The notes beneath the pieces were generated by a model. The model saw nothing but the letters and a program-made list of their open reading frames with translations. It did not search any database and was not told the DNA's origin. From Hafnia alvei (GTDB taxonomy: Bacteria; Pseudomonadota; Gammaproteobacteria; Enterobacterales; Enterobacteriaceae): a DNA stretch of 64,000 bases. The stretch covers positions 1,442,012-1,506,011 of the forward strand of contig NZ_CP139992.1 of NCBI RefSeq assembly GCF_034424155.1, written 5' to 3'. Of this stretch, positions 18,654 to 31,636 are shown in pieces (the first letter of the stretch is position 1; each line of letters begins with the position of its first letter). The translations under genes were made by a program, and so were the position numbers.

Positions 18654-21195
18654 GTCTACTGAGAATGCCGATGCCTATCTAAAGGCATTGGCGATGAGCG
18701 CGGAGCAAGAAGCCGCGCTCAGGCAGCAAATGACCGCATCACAGGATGTTTCTGTGGATGCGGTGCATAGGTCGCTGGCCTCAGACGATGTTCAACTGTC
18801 GGATTTAGAGGCGCTCGATGCGCCTCTTTGTTCAGTTGAATCACGTCTTGAGATGGGCTGGTCGGATACGCTGGAAGAGAAAGCATTGCTGACAAAAGAT
18901 GCGGCAGGACGAACTGCGATCAAAGCAATGCCCACCATTAAGCGTACGTCGATGTTTCCTGAAAAGTGGCGCACCAATCCGGTTGGCCGCCTGTGGGATG
19001 GCCTGCTAGGCAGAACGCAGCCGCCGAAACACCAGTTTAAAACCGCGGCAGAAGCCGAGGCCGATAAACGCTGGCGTAAAGTGGGCTCAATGCGCCGCTG
19101 GGTTTTGCTTATCCTGATGCTGACGCAGACGGTCATCGCCACCTGGTACATGAAAACCATTCTGCCGTATCAAGGTTGGGAATGGATCGATCCAGCTTCA
19201 ATGCTAGAGAAACCGATCATGCAGTCGGTGATGGAGCTGCTGCCCTATGTTCTTCAGTTTGGAATATTAGTGCTGTTTGCCATTCTCTTCTGCTGGGTAT
19301 CGGCCGGTTTCTGGACAGCGCTGATGGGCTTCCTTCAGCTCTTGATAGGCCGCGATAAATACAGCATTTCCGCTACAACGGTTGGGGACGAAGCGCTCAA
19401 TCCAAAACATCGCACCGCGCTTATCATGCCGATTTGTAATGAAGACGTATCCCGTGTATTTGCAGGGCTACGAGCAACCTATGAATCGGTGGTGGCGACA
19501 GGGCAAATCGAACACTTTGATATCTTTGTGCTGAGCGATAGCTACGATCCCGATATTTGCGTGGCAGAGCAAAAAGCATGGATGGAGATCTGCAAAGAAG
19601 TCGGCGGTGAAGGGCGTATTTTCTATCGTCGTCGTCGTCGTCGTGTGAAACGCAAATCCGGTAACATCGATGACTTCTGCCGTCGCTGGGGCGGAGAATA
19701 CAGCTACATGGTTATTCTTGACGCCGATAGCGTGATGAGCGGCGACTGTTTAACCAATCTGGTTCGTCTGATGGAAGCCAACCCAAGCGCGGGGATTATT
19801 CAATCTGCGCCGAAGGCGACCGGCATGGACACCATGTATGCGCGTATTCAGCAGTTTGCAACGCGTGTATATGGGCCATTGTTCACCGCAGGTTTGCATT
19901 TCTGGCAGTTAGGTGAATCCCATTATTGGGGCCACAACGCCATTATTCGTGTGAAGCCGTTTATCGAACACTGCGCGCTGGCACCGCTGCCGGGCAGCGG
20001 CACCTTTGCCGGTTCCATTTTGTCACATGACTTTGTGGAAGCCGCATTGATGCGTCGCGCTGGCTGGGGGGTGTGGATTGCCTATGACCTGCCGGGCTCC
20101 TACGAGGAATTACCCCCGAACCTGCTGGATGAGCTGAAGCGTGACCGTCGCTGGTGCCAAGGTAACCTGATGAACTTCCGCCTATTTTTGGTGAAAGGGA
20201 TGCATCCGGTTCACCGTGCGGTATTCCTGACGGGCGTGATGTCGTATCTGTCGGCACCGTTATGGTTTATGTTCTTGGTGCTCTCAACGGCGCTACAGGT
20301 GGTGCATACGCTGATGGAGCCGCAGTACTTCCTGCAGCCGCGACAGCTATTCCCAGTTTGGCCACAGTGGCGTCCTGAACTGGCGATTGCGCTGTTCTCA
20401 ACCACGTTGGTGCTGTTGTTCTTGCCAAAACTGCTGTCTGTGGTGCTGATTTGGGCCAAAGGTGCTAAAGAGTACGGTGGTTCATTCCGCCTGCTGATTT
20501 CCATGCTGCTGGAGATGTTGTTCTCCGTGTTGCTGGCACCGGTGCGTATGATTTTCCATACCGTATTTGTGGTGAGCGCGTTCCTTGGCTGGTCAATCAC
20601 CTGGCAGTCGCCGCAGCGTGATGATGATGCTACGCCGTGGAGTGAAGCTTTCCGTCGTCATGGTTCGCAGTGCTTACTCGGCCTTATCTGGGCGGGTGGC
20701 GTTGCGGTGCTGGATCTGCGTTTCCTCTGGTGGCTGTCACCGATCGTGGTGTCGTTGATCCTTTCACCAGTGGTTTCGGTGATTACGAGCCGTCGCACGC
20801 TGGGCGTGAAGTGCAAACGTGCTAAGATCTTCTTGATCCCCGAGGAATACTCTCCTCCGGTTGAGATGGTGGCGACCGAGCGCTACGTTGAGCTCAACAA
20901 CAAGCGTGAACTCGATCATGGCTTCCTGCGTGCGGTGTTTGATCCTGCGTACAATGCGTTGGCGACCGCAATGGCCACTTCTCGCCATCATGCGCATGCT
21001 GCTATTGCTAAAGCACGTGAAGAGCGCGTAGAGAAAGCCTTGAGCACCGGGCCTCAGGAGCTTAGCCGAGACGAACGCTTGGCGCTGCTGAGCGATCCTG
21101 TTACGTTGGCACGCCTTCATCAGTTACTGTGGAGCACGCCAGAGCGCTATCCTCAGTGGACTCAGGCTTATCAGGCACTGAAGCCTGCGGCCTAA
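18646..21195 (+). CDS. opgH: Glucan glucosyltransferase OpgH (MdoH)
   Basis: Inner-membrane family-2 glycosyltransferase that makes the linear beta-1,2-glucan backbone of periplasmic glucans from UDP-glucose; in E. coli it also inhibits FtsZ when UDP-glucose is high. 849 residues. The cytoplasmic catalytic domain shows [24 protein letters not shown] and RDRRWCQGN (the D, D/E and Q/RxxRW motifs), between about eight membrane spans. The Arg run [11 protein letters not shown], encoded by six CGT codons at 19627-19644, is conserved in E. coli. ATG lies inside the opgG 3' end. Confidence 0.96.
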   Translation: MNKSTENADAYLKALAMSAEQEAALRQQMTASQDVSVDAVHRSLASDDVQLSDLEALDAPLCSVESRLEMGWSDTLEEKALLTKDAAGRTAIKAMPTIKRTSMFPEKWRTNPVGRLWDGLLGRTQPPKHQFKTAAEAEADKRWRKVGSMRRWVLLILMLTQTVIATWYMKTILPYQGWEWIDPASMLEKPIMQSVMELLPYVLQFGILVLFAILFCWVSAGFWTALMGFLQLLIGRDKYSISATTVGDEALNPKHRTALIMPICNEDVSRVFAGLRATYESVVATGQIEHFDIFVLSDSYDPDICVAEQKAWMEICKEVGGEGRIFYRRRRRRVKRKSGNIDDFCRRWGGEYSYMVILDADSVMSGDCLTNLVRLMEANPSAGIIQSAPKATGMDTMYARIQQFATRVYGPLFTAGLHFWQLGESHYWGHNAIIRVKPFIEHCALAPLPGSGTFAGSILSHDFVEAALMRRAGWGVWIAYDLPGSYEELPPNLLDELKRDRRWCQGNLMNFRLFLVKGMHPVHRAVFLTGVMSYLSAPLWFMFLVLSTALQVVHTLMEPQYFLQPRQLFPVWPQWRPELAIALFSTTLVLLFLPKLLSVVLIWAKGAKEYGGSFRLLISMLLEMLFSVLLAPVRMIFHTVFVVSAFLGWSITWQSPQRDDDATPWSEAFRRHGSQCLLGLIWAGGVAVLDLRFLWWLSPIVVSLILSPVVSVITSRRTLGVKCKRAKIFLIPEEYSPPVEMVATERYVELNNKRELDHGFLRAVFDPAYNALATAMATSRHHAHAAIAKAREERVEKALSTGPQELSRDERLALLSDPVTLARLHQLLWSTPERYPQWTQAYQALKPAA

Positions 21196-21219
21196 CCGCT
21201 TAGCTGAGCTAAAATGCGG

Positions 21220-21258
21220 AAAAGGGTGTTTGCCGAAAAGCAAACACCCTTTTTTTAT
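21220..21258 (+). terminator. Terminator after opgH
   Basis: 14-bp stem AAAAGGGTGTTTGC/GCAAACACCCTTTT, CGAAAA loop, then a T run. It may also act on the converging gene. Confidence 0.92.
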
Positions 21259-21265
21259 CTCGCGA

Positions 21266-22087
21266 TTAAGGATGGGCAGCGCGGTGGGGCGGGTAGTACA
21301 AGATGTCTTGTTGCAGCATAAAGCGTGACGTGATGCTTTTTAGCTCGCCTTGATAGTCAAAGCTGATGATTTCCTGCTTCTCAGACAGTATGCAGTTCCC
21401 GCTGTTATCCCATTTTTGACACTCGGTGATATAGGTAACATGAGGCGTTTTGGTGATAGAGCTGAGATCTTTGCCGTTATCGGTAAAGGTTGAAAGGGTG
21501 TCATTATCGTTTTTCACCACTTTCTCTAATCGCCCATCGGGACGATACAGATACATACCAAATCCCGGATTACGGCCAACGGCAACGTAAAAGCGCACCT
21601 GATCGTCAGGCGTATAAAAATAGTACTGATTAGTAATGCCAATCGTGTTGTCGCCAGCTTCGACTTCGGTCACTTTTACAATTCGGCCACGCTCATCCGT
21701 TTTATAGGCGCTGATGAGCTGAGAAACGTCTTGCTCATGGCCGGTTTGAACCGCTACCACGCTGCGGCTTATCCAACCAATATCATCCGGCATGAGGCGA
21801 CTTTCCCAAACAGGGTTGGGGCCGTAGCTTTGACCGGCAGCCTCGATTTGTCCATTACGAGCAAACTCGATGCTGATATCACGCAGCGTATCTTGGCTTT
21901 CAGGTCCGATAACATACTGATGATAGCTTTTGGCTGGGCCAACGATATCGCCTTCCATCAAGATAATATTGTTGGAGCGCACAATGTGTGAATTACCGAT
22001 AATCGGTGGAGCCGCTATCGCGCCAGAAGGCAATAACACAACGGCGAGTAGCGTTGCAGCAGCGAGTAAAGTCTCTGGAGGCCGCAT
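21266..22087 (-). CDS. Exported protein of unknown function
   Basis: 273 residues with a clear Sec signal peptide (hydrophobic LLAAATLLAVVLLPSGAIA, cut near residue 25). The mature part is beta-rich with repeating question-like units (YYFYTPDDQVRFYVAVG, MYLYRPDGRLEKVVKNDND), a pattern seen in RHS/YD-like or beta-propeller proteins, though no family is recognised. Two cysteines near 220-230 (ECQKWDNSGNC) could form a disulfide. AAGGAG sits 5 bases before ATG. Isolated gene, converging on opgGH; function not predicted. Confidence 0.75.
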   Translation of the reverse strand: MRPPETLLAAATLLAVVLLPSGAIAAPPIIGNSHIVRSNNIILMEGDIVGPAKSYHQYVIGPESQDTLRDISIEFARNGQIEAAGQSYGPNPVWESRLMPDDIGWISRSVVAVQTGHEQDVSQLISAYKTDERGRIVKVTEVEAGDNTIGITNQYYFYTPDDQVRFYVAVGRNPGFGMYLYRPDGRLEKVVKNDNDTLSTFTDNGKDLSSITKTPHVTYITECQKWDNSGNCILSEKQEIISFDYQGELKSITSRFMLQQDILYYPPHRAAHP

Positions 22088-22278
22088 TCATGCTCCTTGT
22101 TGCGGTATGATTTAGCCAAAATACGCCTAGCGTTAATTGTTAACAGGCATAATTCTATCGTGACGAGCAGTGATGCAAACGTGTCTTAATTGATAATACA
22201 CCAGGCTAGAAAGAGAAGGAGGACTGAATGGGCTATGCGGTAGGAATTCACAGCCCTGAGCGGTCATTATTGAGTCGT

Positions 22279-22665
22279 TTAAAGACGATTGGCGATTTCA
22301 ATCAGATTGCCGTCGGGGTCACGCAAATAAATAGAGCTGATTTTTCCGCTGGCACCCGTGCGAGTTACCGGCCCTTCAATAATCTCGACGCCGCAGCCAA
22401 TCACCCATAAAACAACCTCTTGCAGCGGCTGAACCGTGATAAAGCAGAGATCGGCGCTGCCTGGTGTTGGATGTTTAGCATGAGGGCGAAAAGGCGATTT
22501 GGCCGCGTGAAGATTGATTTTTTGCTCACCAAACGTAAGCGCCGTACGGCCTTCGCTGCCAAAGGTTTCAACCCCCATCCCCAGAACCTGCTGATAAAAC
22601 TGGACGGATTTGTCGATATTAGCCACGGTGAGAACTAAATGATCCAGCGCGGAGAGTTTAAGCAT
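22279..22665 (-). CDS. VOC-superfamily protein (glyoxalase/dioxygenase fold)
   Basis: 128 residues forming one VOC unit pair: KLSALDHLVLTVANIDKSVQ with FYQQVLGM at the start and YLRDPDGNLIEIANR at the end, each with the metal-site His/Glu positions. Closest in memory to the Salmonella 'VOC family virulence protein' STM3117 group. Likely a metal-dependent lyase or a small-molecule binder; substrate unknown. Confidence 0.85.
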   Translation of the reverse strand: MLKLSALDHLVLTVANIDKSVQFYQQVLGMGVETFGSEGRTALTFGEQKINLHAAKSPFRPHAKHPTPGSADLCFITVQPLQEVVLWVIGCGVEIIEGPVTRTGASGKISSIYLRDPDGNLIEIANRL

Positions 22666-22802
22666 GGGCAGGCGGCTCCAAAAGATGATGTAAATATGAG
22701 TGAAAACGAATTCGAAGAATAAAACGTTATTCAGCCACCATAACGTTTTACTCTGATGTTATTCAACATTTACGCAACAGATAGGAGCACAGACCAGAGC
22801 GA

Positions 22803-23570
22803 TTATGGATGACTGCACACTTCGCAGGAAGGATTTTTAGCCAGCGTCATTGAACGCCACTGCGAACTCATGGCGTCGTACATCATCAGCCGCCCACGGG
22901 GAACCGTGCCGAAATGTGCCAATAACTTAATGGCTTCCATCGCTTGCATGGCACCGATAATTCCGACCAACGGTGACATAACACCCGCTTCCACGCAGGT
23001 GAGGGCGTTAGCGCCAAATAAGCGGCTTAAACAACGGTAGCAAGGCTCGTCTTCTTGATAGGTAAATACGTTAACTTGCCCTTCCATGCGGATAGCGGCA
23101 CCGGATACCAAAGGCGTATGCAGGTTGAAGCATAAGCGATTAAGACGATCGCGAATATCGACGTTATCCGTGCAGTCGAGAACCACGTCAACCTGCTCGA
23201 TAAGTGTGGTGAGCTCGGCGTCCTCTAGCACGGCATTTACGGTATGCAACTGGGTGTGAGGGTTAATCTCTTGGAGCGATAAACGCGCAGACTCGACTTT
23301 TGCCATCCCGATTCGCGCATCGCAGTGCAAGATTTGGCGCTGTAAATTAGAAAGAGATACCGTATCAAAGTCGACAAGCGTCAAGGTTCCTACCCCTGCC
23401 GCAGCGAGATATTGGCTGGCTGGGCAGCCTAAACCACCCAACCCAATAATCAGCGCATGCGAGGCTTTAAGCTTTTCCTGACCGTCGAAATCAAAACCGC
23501 GCAGCACGATCTGGCGGTTATATCGCATCATCTCAGCATCGCTAAGCTCTTCGGGTATCTCTTTGCTCAT
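22803..23570 (-). CDS. moeB: Molybdopterin-synthase adenylyltransferase
   Basis: Adenylates the C-terminal glycine of MoaD so it can receive sulfur during molybdopterin synthesis; cytosolic, E1-like. 255 residues. ATP loop GLGGLGCPASQYLAAAG near 43, Asp of LVDFDTVSLSNLQRQ, DCTDN near 130, and the two zinc CxxC pairs (CYRC near 178 and CEVC at the end) are all present. Two bases separate it from moeA, so one operon. Confidence 0.96.
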   Translation of the reverse strand: MSKEIPEELSDAEMMRYNRQIVLRGFDFDGQEKLKASHALIIGLGGLGCPASQYLAAAGVGTLTLVDFDTVSLSNLQRQILHCDARIGMAKVESARLSLQEINPHTQLHTVNAVLEDAELTTLIEQVDVVLDCTDNVDIRDRLNRLCFNLHTPLVSGAAIRMEGQVNVFTYQEDEPCYRCLSRLFGANALTCVEAGVMSPLVGIIGAMQAMEAIKLLAHFGTVPRGRLMMYDAMSSQWRSMTLAKNPSCEVCSHP

Positions 23571-23572
23571 GT

Positions 23573-24811
23573 TTAAAATCTCAACAGCGGATTAAACAAT
23601 TCTACATCGACTAACTCACCGGCTTTAACCGAGCCGCGCTCGCGCTCTAAAACAATAAAAGCATTGCCGAGGGTAAATGAGCTGAAGACGTGTGAACCTT
23701 GATGGCCCGTGGTGCGTACTTCTAGTTCGCCCTGAGCATTCGCACTCACGATGCCGCGCTGGAAATCTAAACGACCCGGTGATTTTTTCAGCGGAGTCAT
23801 CGCCTTGGCTTTTAAACGTGCTGGTGGCTGCCAGTGGGTATCGCCAGAAAGATGGGCAATCAGCGGTTGCACCAACTGATAGAACGTCACCACGGCTGAA
23901 ACAGGGTTGCCCGGCAGGCCGCAGAACAACGCGCGATTAAGCTGACCAAAAGCGAATGGTTTACCCGGCTTCATGGCCAGTTTCCAGAAACTGATTTTCC
24001 CAACTTCATCTAAAATTTGTTTGGTGAAATCGGCTTCGCCAACGGAAACGCCGCCGCTGCTAATCAATAGATCAGCATGCAGATCGCCTGCCTTAAAGGC
24101 CTCGCGCAGCGCCTGTGGATCGTCGCGGATAATGCCTAAATCAATAATCTCGCAGTGCATTTGCTCAAGCATTAAACGTACGGCAAAACGGTTCGTGTCG
24201 TAAATCTGCCCTTCTTGCAAAGGCGTGCCTACCGGCTGTAGCTCATCGCCGGTTGAAAACAGAGCGACTTTCAATTTGCGCACAACTTTAATTTGAGCAA
24301 TGCCTAAAGACGCTAACAGAGGAAGTTCCGCCGTGCCTAAACGAACCCCAGCGGCTAATACTTCAGCACCCTGACGAATGTCTTCACCGGCCAAACGGAT
24401 GTTTTGTCCTTGCGCTGGCATCGCCGTAAAACGCACGCCTTGTTCGCTGAGTTCAGCCTGCTCTTGCATGATAACCGCATCGGTTCCTGCTGGTACGGGC
24501 GCGCCGGTCATAATACGAATGACGCTGCCTGCTGGCCATTCACCGCTGAACGGGCTGCCTGCAAATGCTTTGCCAGCAACAGAAAGTACGGCGTCTGGTG
24601 TGATGTCTTGCAAACGAACGGCGTATCCGTCCATGGCTGAGTTAGCAAATGGAGGAACATTTAACGGAGAAATAACAGGAAGAGCAGTGATACGGCCAGC
24701 GGCATCGGTCAGCGCAACGTCTTCCACATCGGAAATGGCTGATGTTTGTGAAAGTAATTTTTCCAGCGCTTGCTCAATAGAAATCAAATCAGATGTGTTG
24801 TAACAATCCAT
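23573..24811 (-). CDS. moeA: Molybdopterin molybdenumtransferase
   Basis: Inserts molybdenum into adenylylated molybdopterin. 412 residues (E. coli 411). Domain motifs: [13 protein letters not shown] near 55, [16 protein letters not shown] near 108, the MoCF core [24 protein letters not shown] and [23 protein letters not shown], and a C-terminal beta domain. First gene of moeAB; ATG at 24811 followed by [12 protein letters not shown] as in the family. Confidence 0.96.
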   Translation of the reverse strand: MDCYNTSDLISIEQALEKLLSQTSAISDVEDVALTDAAGRITALPVISPLNVPPFANSAMDGYAVRLQDITPDAVLSVAGKAFAGSPFSGEWPAGSVIRIMTGAPVPAGTDAVIMQEQAELSEQGVRFTAMPAQGQNIRLAGEDIRQGAEVLAAGVRLGTAELPLLASLGIAQIKVVRKLKVALFSTGDELQPVGTPLQEGQIYDTNRFAVRLMLEQMHCEIIDLGIIRDDPQALREAFKAGDLHADLLISSGGVSVGEADFTKQILDEVGKISFWKLAMKPGKPFAFGQLNRALFCGLPGNPVSAVVTFYQLVQPLIAHLSGDTHWQPPARLKAKAMTPLKKSPGRLDFQRGIVSANAQGELEVRTTGHQGSHVFSSFTLGNAFIVLERERGSVKAGELVDVELFNPLLRF

Positions 24812-24967
24812 CGGTTGGCTCCGTACAGGGTTCCCGACAGCCGATCTCAGCTCAGGAGGGAATAAATAATGCGGCTATTATGGCAGAAATCGGAGAAGGG
24901 GAGAATGCTTGCGTAACCCGCTTATTGCCCATGTGCGCAGGTTCAGAGGGTGAGTTCGATAGGCATC

Positions 24968-24994
24968 ATAAAAAATGGCCGCAGGTGCGGCCAT
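24968..24994 (-). terminator. Terminator after yeiG
   Basis: Minus-strand stem ATGGCCGCA/TGCGGCCAT (24975-24983 with 24986-24994) followed by TTTTTTATG, 32 bases past the yeiG stop. Confidence 0.85.
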
Positions 24995-25025
24995 GAAATT
25001 CAGCGTGAATGAAATCTCATCGATA

Positions 25026-25868
25026 TTACGCTAAGCCAAGGTGTTCGGCATGAAAGCGCAGGTGATCTTCAATAAATGTCGCGATAGTAAAGTAGCTATG
25101 ATCATAACCCGGCTGGATACGTAAGCGCAGTGACCATTCGTTCTGACGAGCCAACTCGGCAAGTTTGGCGGGTTGTAATTGATCCGCTAAAAACTGATCG
25201 TCATCGCCCTGATCGATGAGGATCGGGAACGTAGGCTTTTGCTGCGCAATCAGACAACAGCTGTCATAGCTCTGCCAAAGAGAGCGATCGTCGCCCAAAT
25301 AGGCCGCGAAGGCTTTGCGCCCCCAAGGTACCTGCGTTGGGTTAACGATAGGCGCAAAGGCAGACACCGATAAATACTGATGTGGATTACGTAATGCCAG
25401 CGTTAGCGCACCATGTCCCCCCATCGAATGACCACTGATGGACTGCTTTTCACTGACGTTGAAATGCTCGCGAATAAGCGCTGGCAGCTCCTGCGTGATG
25501 TAATCATCCATTCGATAATGGCTATTCCACGGAGCCTGCGTGGCGTTCAGATAAAAACCGGCGCCTTGTCCCAGATCGTAGCCCGCATCATTGGGCACTG
25601 TATCGCCGCGCGGGCTGGTATCTGGGATGACTAACGCTAAACCTAGCTCGGACGCAACGCGCTGCGCGCCAGCCTTGGTGGAGAAATTTTCGTCATTGCA
25701 GGTTAAGCCTGACAGCCAATAGAGTACCGGCGGCGGTGCATCGTCGGCTGTGGGAGGCAAATAGATGCTAAATGTCATCAGACAGTTGAGTGCATCAGAT
25801 GCGTGGCGGTAGCGCTGCTGCCAGCCATTGAACAGACGATGCTCTTCTAACAGTTCCAGTGAATCCAC
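25026..25868 (-). CDS. yeiG: S-formylglutathione hydrolase
   Basis: Cytosolic alpha/beta-hydrolase that splits S-formylglutathione into formate and glutathione, the second step of formaldehyde detoxification. 280 residues. Nucleophile Ser in [10 protein letters not shown] near 150, Asp in DQGDDDQFL, His in GYDHSYFT. More similar to YeiG than FrmB of E. coli at [16 protein letters not shown] and at the C-terminus ([15 protein letters not shown]), and folE lies nearby as in E. coli. Pairs with frmA 82 bp upstream, which E. coli yeiG does not. Confidence 0.93.
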   Translation of the reverse strand: MDSLELLEEHRLFNGWQQRYRHASDALNCLMTFSIYLPPTADDAPPPVLYWLSGLTCNDENFSTKAGAQRVASELGLALVIPDTSPRGDTVPNDAGYDLGQGAGFYLNATQAPWNSHYRMDDYITQELPALIREHFNVSEKQSISGHSMGGHGALTLALRNPHQYLSVSAFAPIVNPTQVPWGRKAFAAYLGDDRSLWQSYDSCCLIAQQKPTFPILIDQGDDDQFLADQLQPAKLAELARQNEWSLRLRIQPGYDHSYFTIATFIEDHLRFHAEHLGLA

Positions 25869-25950
25869 GACGTTCTCCTATCCGAGATAATAGGCGCGAT
25901 GATTAAATCTTCTGCGCCCATTATTTAGGTATGTTCGTTATTCGTTTTGA

Positions 25951-28018
<2,068 letters not shown>

Positions 28019-28148
28019 ATTCATTCTCTTAACGTGAATAACTTGATTATCATTATTCACTTTTTGAGAGTTGTTTGGCAAGGCAATATAACAACAAATT
28101 ATTTAACAATTATCTATCATCAAGCGTGATAGGGATGGAGATCCTGCA

Positions 28149-29309
28149 ATGGCAGTGCGTATCGCATTAAGCGGCTTTTTAGCCTTAGTTGTGGCAATGG
28201 GAATTGGGCGGTTTGCGTTCACGCCTCAGGTTCCGTTGATGATTGCAGAGCATCAGTTTTCACTGACCGGCGCGGGGATTGTGGCCGCGCTGAACTATTT
28301 GGGCTATTTGGCCGGTGCTTTTGACGCGATGCGGGCGAGCAGACAGGTTGAGCGGCGATTGCAGCTTGGACTTTGGGGAGCAGTGTTCTTAACTCTGCTT
28401 TCAGCCTGTGTCAGCGGTTTTTGGTGGCATAGCTTAATCCGCTTTATGGTTGGCTGGGCGAGCGGATGGGCCATGGTGCTGGTGGCCGCATGGACGAATG
28501 AACGTCTGGCTCATTTCGGAAAACCAAATCTTGCTGCCGCGGTGTTTGCCGGTCCCGGCGCCGGTATTTTTATCAGTGGGATGCTATCGGTAGGAATTAG
28601 CGCGCTTAATCTCGATGCGGCTCAGGCGTGGCTGGTTTACGGCGTGTTAGCGTTGGTGCTGATTGGTTTTATCGCCCGCTTCTTACCAAGAGCAGGGGAG
28701 CTTCATCGCCCTGACGTTCCTGCCCAGCCTTTGGTATTAACGCCCGCACTCAAACGATTGGTGTGGAGCTACAGTCTGGCCGGATTCGGCTATATCTTAC
28801 CTGCGACGTTTTTATCACAAATGGCTCATGCCCGTTTTCCCGATAGCCTATTTGCCCAGTTTGTTTGGCCCGTATTTGGTTTTGCCGCGGTGGTGGGGAT
28901 TGGTTTGGGGATTCTGACGCGCCGCTGGCTGCTGACTCAGCAACGCTTAGCGATCGTACTGTGGATCCAAGCATTAGGCATTGTGTTCACGGAAACGATC
29001 CCTGGAGTCAGCGGATTGGTATTCGGCGCATTGCTCACCGGCGGTGGGTTCTTATGTGTGGTTCAACTTTCGCTGCAATATGGCCGCGAGTTAGCGCCTT
29101 CGCACATTCGTTATATGGCAGGGTTGCTGACCACCGGTTACGCCGTTGGCCAATTAGTTGGCCCTATGCTTTCGGCTATTTCAACGGCGCTAACGCATCG
29201 TTTAGAGCCCGCGTTGTATATTGCTGCAATAGGTTTGCTCGTTGCCGGTGGTTTAGTTTTTCGCACGCAGCCCGTGCTCAGCCCACAAACAGAACGGACT
29301 GATGGATAA
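28149..29309 (+). CDS. YbfB/YjiJ-family MFS transporter
   Basis: 386-residue inner-membrane protein with about 12 hydrophobic spans and the family start GFLALVVAMGIGRFAFTPQVPLM. This group (MFS_4) includes E. coli YjiJ, whose substrate is unknown. ATG follows GGATGGAG at a good distance. Divergent from the PtrR-like gene (130 bp between starts), so it may be another target of that regulator. Confidence 0.85.
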   Translation: MAVRIALSGFLALVVAMGIGRFAFTPQVPLMIAEHQFSLTGAGIVAALNYLGYLAGAFDAMRASRQVERRLQLGLWGAVFLTLLSACVSGFWWHSLIRFMVGWASGWAMVLVAAWTNERLAHFGKPNLAAAVFAGPGAGIFISGMLSVGISALNLDAAQAWLVYGVLALVLIGFIARFLPRAGELHRPDVPAQPLVLTPALKRLVWSYSLAGFGYILPATFLSQMAHARFPDSLFAQFVWPVFGFAAVVGIGLGILTRRWLLTQQRLAIVLWIQALGIVFTETIPGVSGLVFGALLTGGGFLCVVQLSLQYGRELAPSHIRYMAGLLTTGYAVGQLVGPMLSAISTALTHRLEPALYIAAIGLLVAGGLVFRTQPVLSPQTERTDG

Positions 29310-29470
29310 CCGCACGCTTTATATGCATTAAACAAATGACGGTTTTTCATGTATAGCTGAAAGAGTATCACTGGATAAAGCGTCCGCACTCCACTAAAGT
29401 GATGACAAAATTCTGATGTGATCACCATCAAGTTGTGCTCAGAATTAAGATTACCTGCAGGAGAGAATTG

Positions 29471-30133
29471 ATGTCATCGCTAAGCAAAGAAGCAGTTTTG
29501 GTTCATACGGCGCTAGAGGCTCGTGGCCTAGAAACTCCCCTGCGAGGGGAAGTGTTAGATCGTGAAATACGCAAACAGCGCATTAAAGAGCACATGACGG
29601 AAATCATGCAGTTGCTCAATCTTGATTTATCTGACGATAGCTTGGCGGAAACGCCGCACCGTATTGCCAAAATGTACGTTGATGAGATTTTCTCGGGCTT
29701 GGATTATGCGAATTTTCCAAAAATTACCGTCATTGAAAATAAGATGAAGGTTGATGAGATGGTCACGGTGCGGGATATCACGCTAACCAGCACCTGTGAG
29801 CACCATTTTGTGACCATCGATGGCAAAGCCACGGTGGCCTATATTCCTAAAGACTGCGTGATTGGCCTGTCGAAAATTAATCGCATCGTGCAATTCTTTG
29901 CGCAGCGTCCGCAGGTACAAGAGCGTTTGACCCAGCAAATTTTGGTTGCGCTGCAAACTCTATTGGGAACCAACAACGTTGCGGTATCTATCGATGCCAC
30001 GCATTACTGCGTGAAAGCCCGCGGTGTGCGTGATGCGACCAGTGCGACGACCACAACCTCGCTCGGCGGGTTGTTTAAATCGAGCCAAAATACTCGTCAG
30101 GAGTTTTTGCGCGCGGTACGCCATCACGGCTAG
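29471..30133 (+). CDS. folE: GTP cyclohydrolase I
   Basis: First enzyme of tetrahydrofolate synthesis: GTP to 7,8-dihydroneopterin triphosphate and formate. 220 residues (E. coli 222). Zinc ligands in TSTCEHHF and [11 protein letters not shown]-site motifs [28 protein letters not shown] and [14 protein letters not shown] at 29471 after GGAGAG. Neighbours yeiG and yeiB as in E. coli. Confidence 0.97.
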   Translation: MSSLSKEAVLVHTALEARGLETPLRGEVLDREIRKQRIKEHMTEIMQLLNLDLSDDSLAETPHRIAKMYVDEIFSGLDYANFPKITVIENKMKVDEMVTVRDITLTSTCEHHFVTIDGKATVAYIPKDCVIGLSKINRIVQFFAQRPQVQERLTQQILVALQTLLGTNNVAVSIDATHYCVKARGVRDATSATTTTSLGGLFKSSQNTRQEFLRAVRHHG

Positions 30134-30172
30134 TTGAGCGTGAATAATCGGGTGATTGACTCGAAGTGATAC

Positions 30173-30198
30173 AGCGCCGGCCATGTGCCGGCGTTTTT
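30173..30198 (+). terminator. Terminator after folE
   Basis: GC-rich 7-bp stem CGCCGGC/GCCGGCG (30175-30181 and 30187-30193) with five T. Confidence 0.85.
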
Positions 30199-30200
30199 GT

Positions 30201-30327
30201 ATATCCCCGTCATACTTCAAGCTGCTTACGCGTTGGCTGCACCCGCTCACCCCAGTCACTTACTGGAGTAAGCTTCTGGGGTGAGCAGGGTTGCCGCCTT
30301 CAAGCAACTTGAATTATTTTGGGTATA
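30201..30327. repeat. ERIC (IRU) element, full length 127 bp
   Basis: Imperfect palindrome running from ATATCCCCGTCATACTTCAA to ATTATTTTGGGTATA. The core CGCTCACCCCAGTCACTTAC and the AGTAAGCTTCTGGGG arm are the sequences behind the classic ERIC2 and ERIC1R primers. It sits between folE and yeiB, right before the yeiB start region, and would be transcribed with yeiB if that promoter lies upstream. Confidence 0.93.
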
Positions 30328-30357
30328 GTTAAAGTACTGTCTATAGGGATCGCCGTT

Positions 30358-31557
30358 ATGCTGCAGCGTTTGCCAAACTCTCAACCGGAAGCGGTAATAA
30401 AACCTGCCATGCTGAAAACGCGCATTGGTACACTGGATTTTGTACGCGGGCTGGCGATTCTTTGTATTCTTTTAATGAACATCACCGGTTTTGGTTTACC
30501 CAAAGCGGCCTATCTCAATCCTGCCTATAACGGACTACCTGATGGCGCAGATACGCTGACGTGGGGTCTGTTACATGTCTTCGTACAAGGCAAATTTTTA
30601 GCCATGTTTGCGCTGCTGTTTGGGGCAGGGCTTCAGCTATTGTTGCCCAAAGGTAAACACTGGCTGCGTGCGCGTTTATCTTGGCTGGTTTTATTCGGAC
30701 TTATCCATGCCATTTTCTTTTGGGACGGTGACATTTTATTGGCCTACGGCCTGATTGGATTAATCAGTTGGCGAATGATCCGCGATGCTTCTTCAACGCT
30801 ACAGCTGTTGCGCACCGGTCTGGTGCTATATGTCATTGGATTAGGGCTGCTGCTACTGCTGGGGTTGATTGCAGGGCCTGAACCGAGCGCATTTTGGCTA
30901 CCGGGATATGCTGCAATTCAGTACGAAGGCATTTGGAAAATACACGGTGGTTGGGAAGCATGGCGTAATCGCAGTGATTTGCTCAGCGCAAATCTGATGG
31001 CGCTCGCGGTGCAGTATGGCTGGCAGCTTGCAGGGCTGATGCTGACCGGTGCGGCACTAATGCGCAGCGGCTGGCTAAGCGGTAGTTTCAGCCAGCGACA
31101 TTATCGGCGAACGGCGCTTTGGTCGCTGGTGGTGGGACTAGGCATTCAGGTGCCGACCACCTTAGCGCAGTGGCAAAACGGTTGGGAATATCACGTTAGT
31201 GGTTATTTGCTTCAGGTGCCTGCCGAACTGACTGCGCCACTCATGATGATCGGTTATGTTTCGCTGATCTATGCATTCTGGCCACAAATCTCACGGCTTA
31301 AACTTGCCTTCGCTCTGCGGCAGGTTGGGCGCATGGCGTTGACGAACTATTTGCTGCAAACGCTGCTGTGCACCACGCTGTTTTATCAATTTGCCATGTT
31401 TAATCACTGGTCAAGAACGGCATTGCTCTGGGTTGTTCCGGTAGTATGGCTGATTAATGTTCTTTTCTCGATACTTTGGCTGCGTCACTTTAAGCAAGGG
31501 CCGGTTGAGTGGTTATGGCGTAAATTAACGGCGCTGGGTACTCAAACAAGAAGTTGA
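30358..31557 (+). CDS. yeiB: YeiB, DUF418 inner-membrane protein
   Basis: 399 residues with about ten membrane spans. Motifs as in E. coli YeiB: TLDFVRGLAILCILLMNI at the start, FGLPKAAYLNPAYNG, LFWDGDILLAYGLIGL-like LIHAIFFWDGDIL, and GRMALTNYLLQTLLCTTLFY near the end (DUF418). Related to acyltransferase-3 proteins; function unknown. The ATG at 30358 has a weak AGGGAT site; a shorter start at 30409 (MLKTRIGTLDF) is possible, and a TTG at 30319 lies inside the ERIC and is rejected. Confidence 0.88.
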   Translation: MLQRLPNSQPEAVIKPAMLKTRIGTLDFVRGLAILCILLMNITGFGLPKAAYLNPAYNGLPDGADTLTWGLLHVFVQGKFLAMFALLFGAGLQLLLPKGKHWLRARLSWLVLFGLIHAIFFWDGDILLAYGLIGLISWRMIRDASSTLQLLRTGLVLYVIGLGLLLLLGLIAGPEPSAFWLPGYAAIQYEGIWKIHGGWEAWRNRSDLLSANLMALAVQYGWQLAGLMLTGAALMRSGWLSGSFSQRHYRRTALWSLVVGLGIQVPTTLAQWQNGWEYHVSGYLLQVPAELTAPLMMIGYVSLIYAFWPQISRLKLAFALRQVGRMALTNYLLQTLLCTTLFYQFAMFNHWSRTALLWVVPVVWLINVLFSILWLRHFKQGPVEWLWRKLTALGTQTRS

Positions 31558-31636
31558 GCAATGACGCCTCACGCGAATATTGACGTGAGAAACACAAATT
31601 AAAAGCGTGAGCTGAAGTGAAAGGTTAACGAAATGT

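Noticed and set aside
19627-19644. Six CGT repeats as a microsatellite
   Set aside because: Codes for the Arg run of OpgH that is conserved in E. coli; functional, not a slippage repeat of note.
24793-24996. 67-codon frame upstream of moeA
   Set aside because: Starts in moeA antisense and runs over the yeiG terminator; not conserved-looking.
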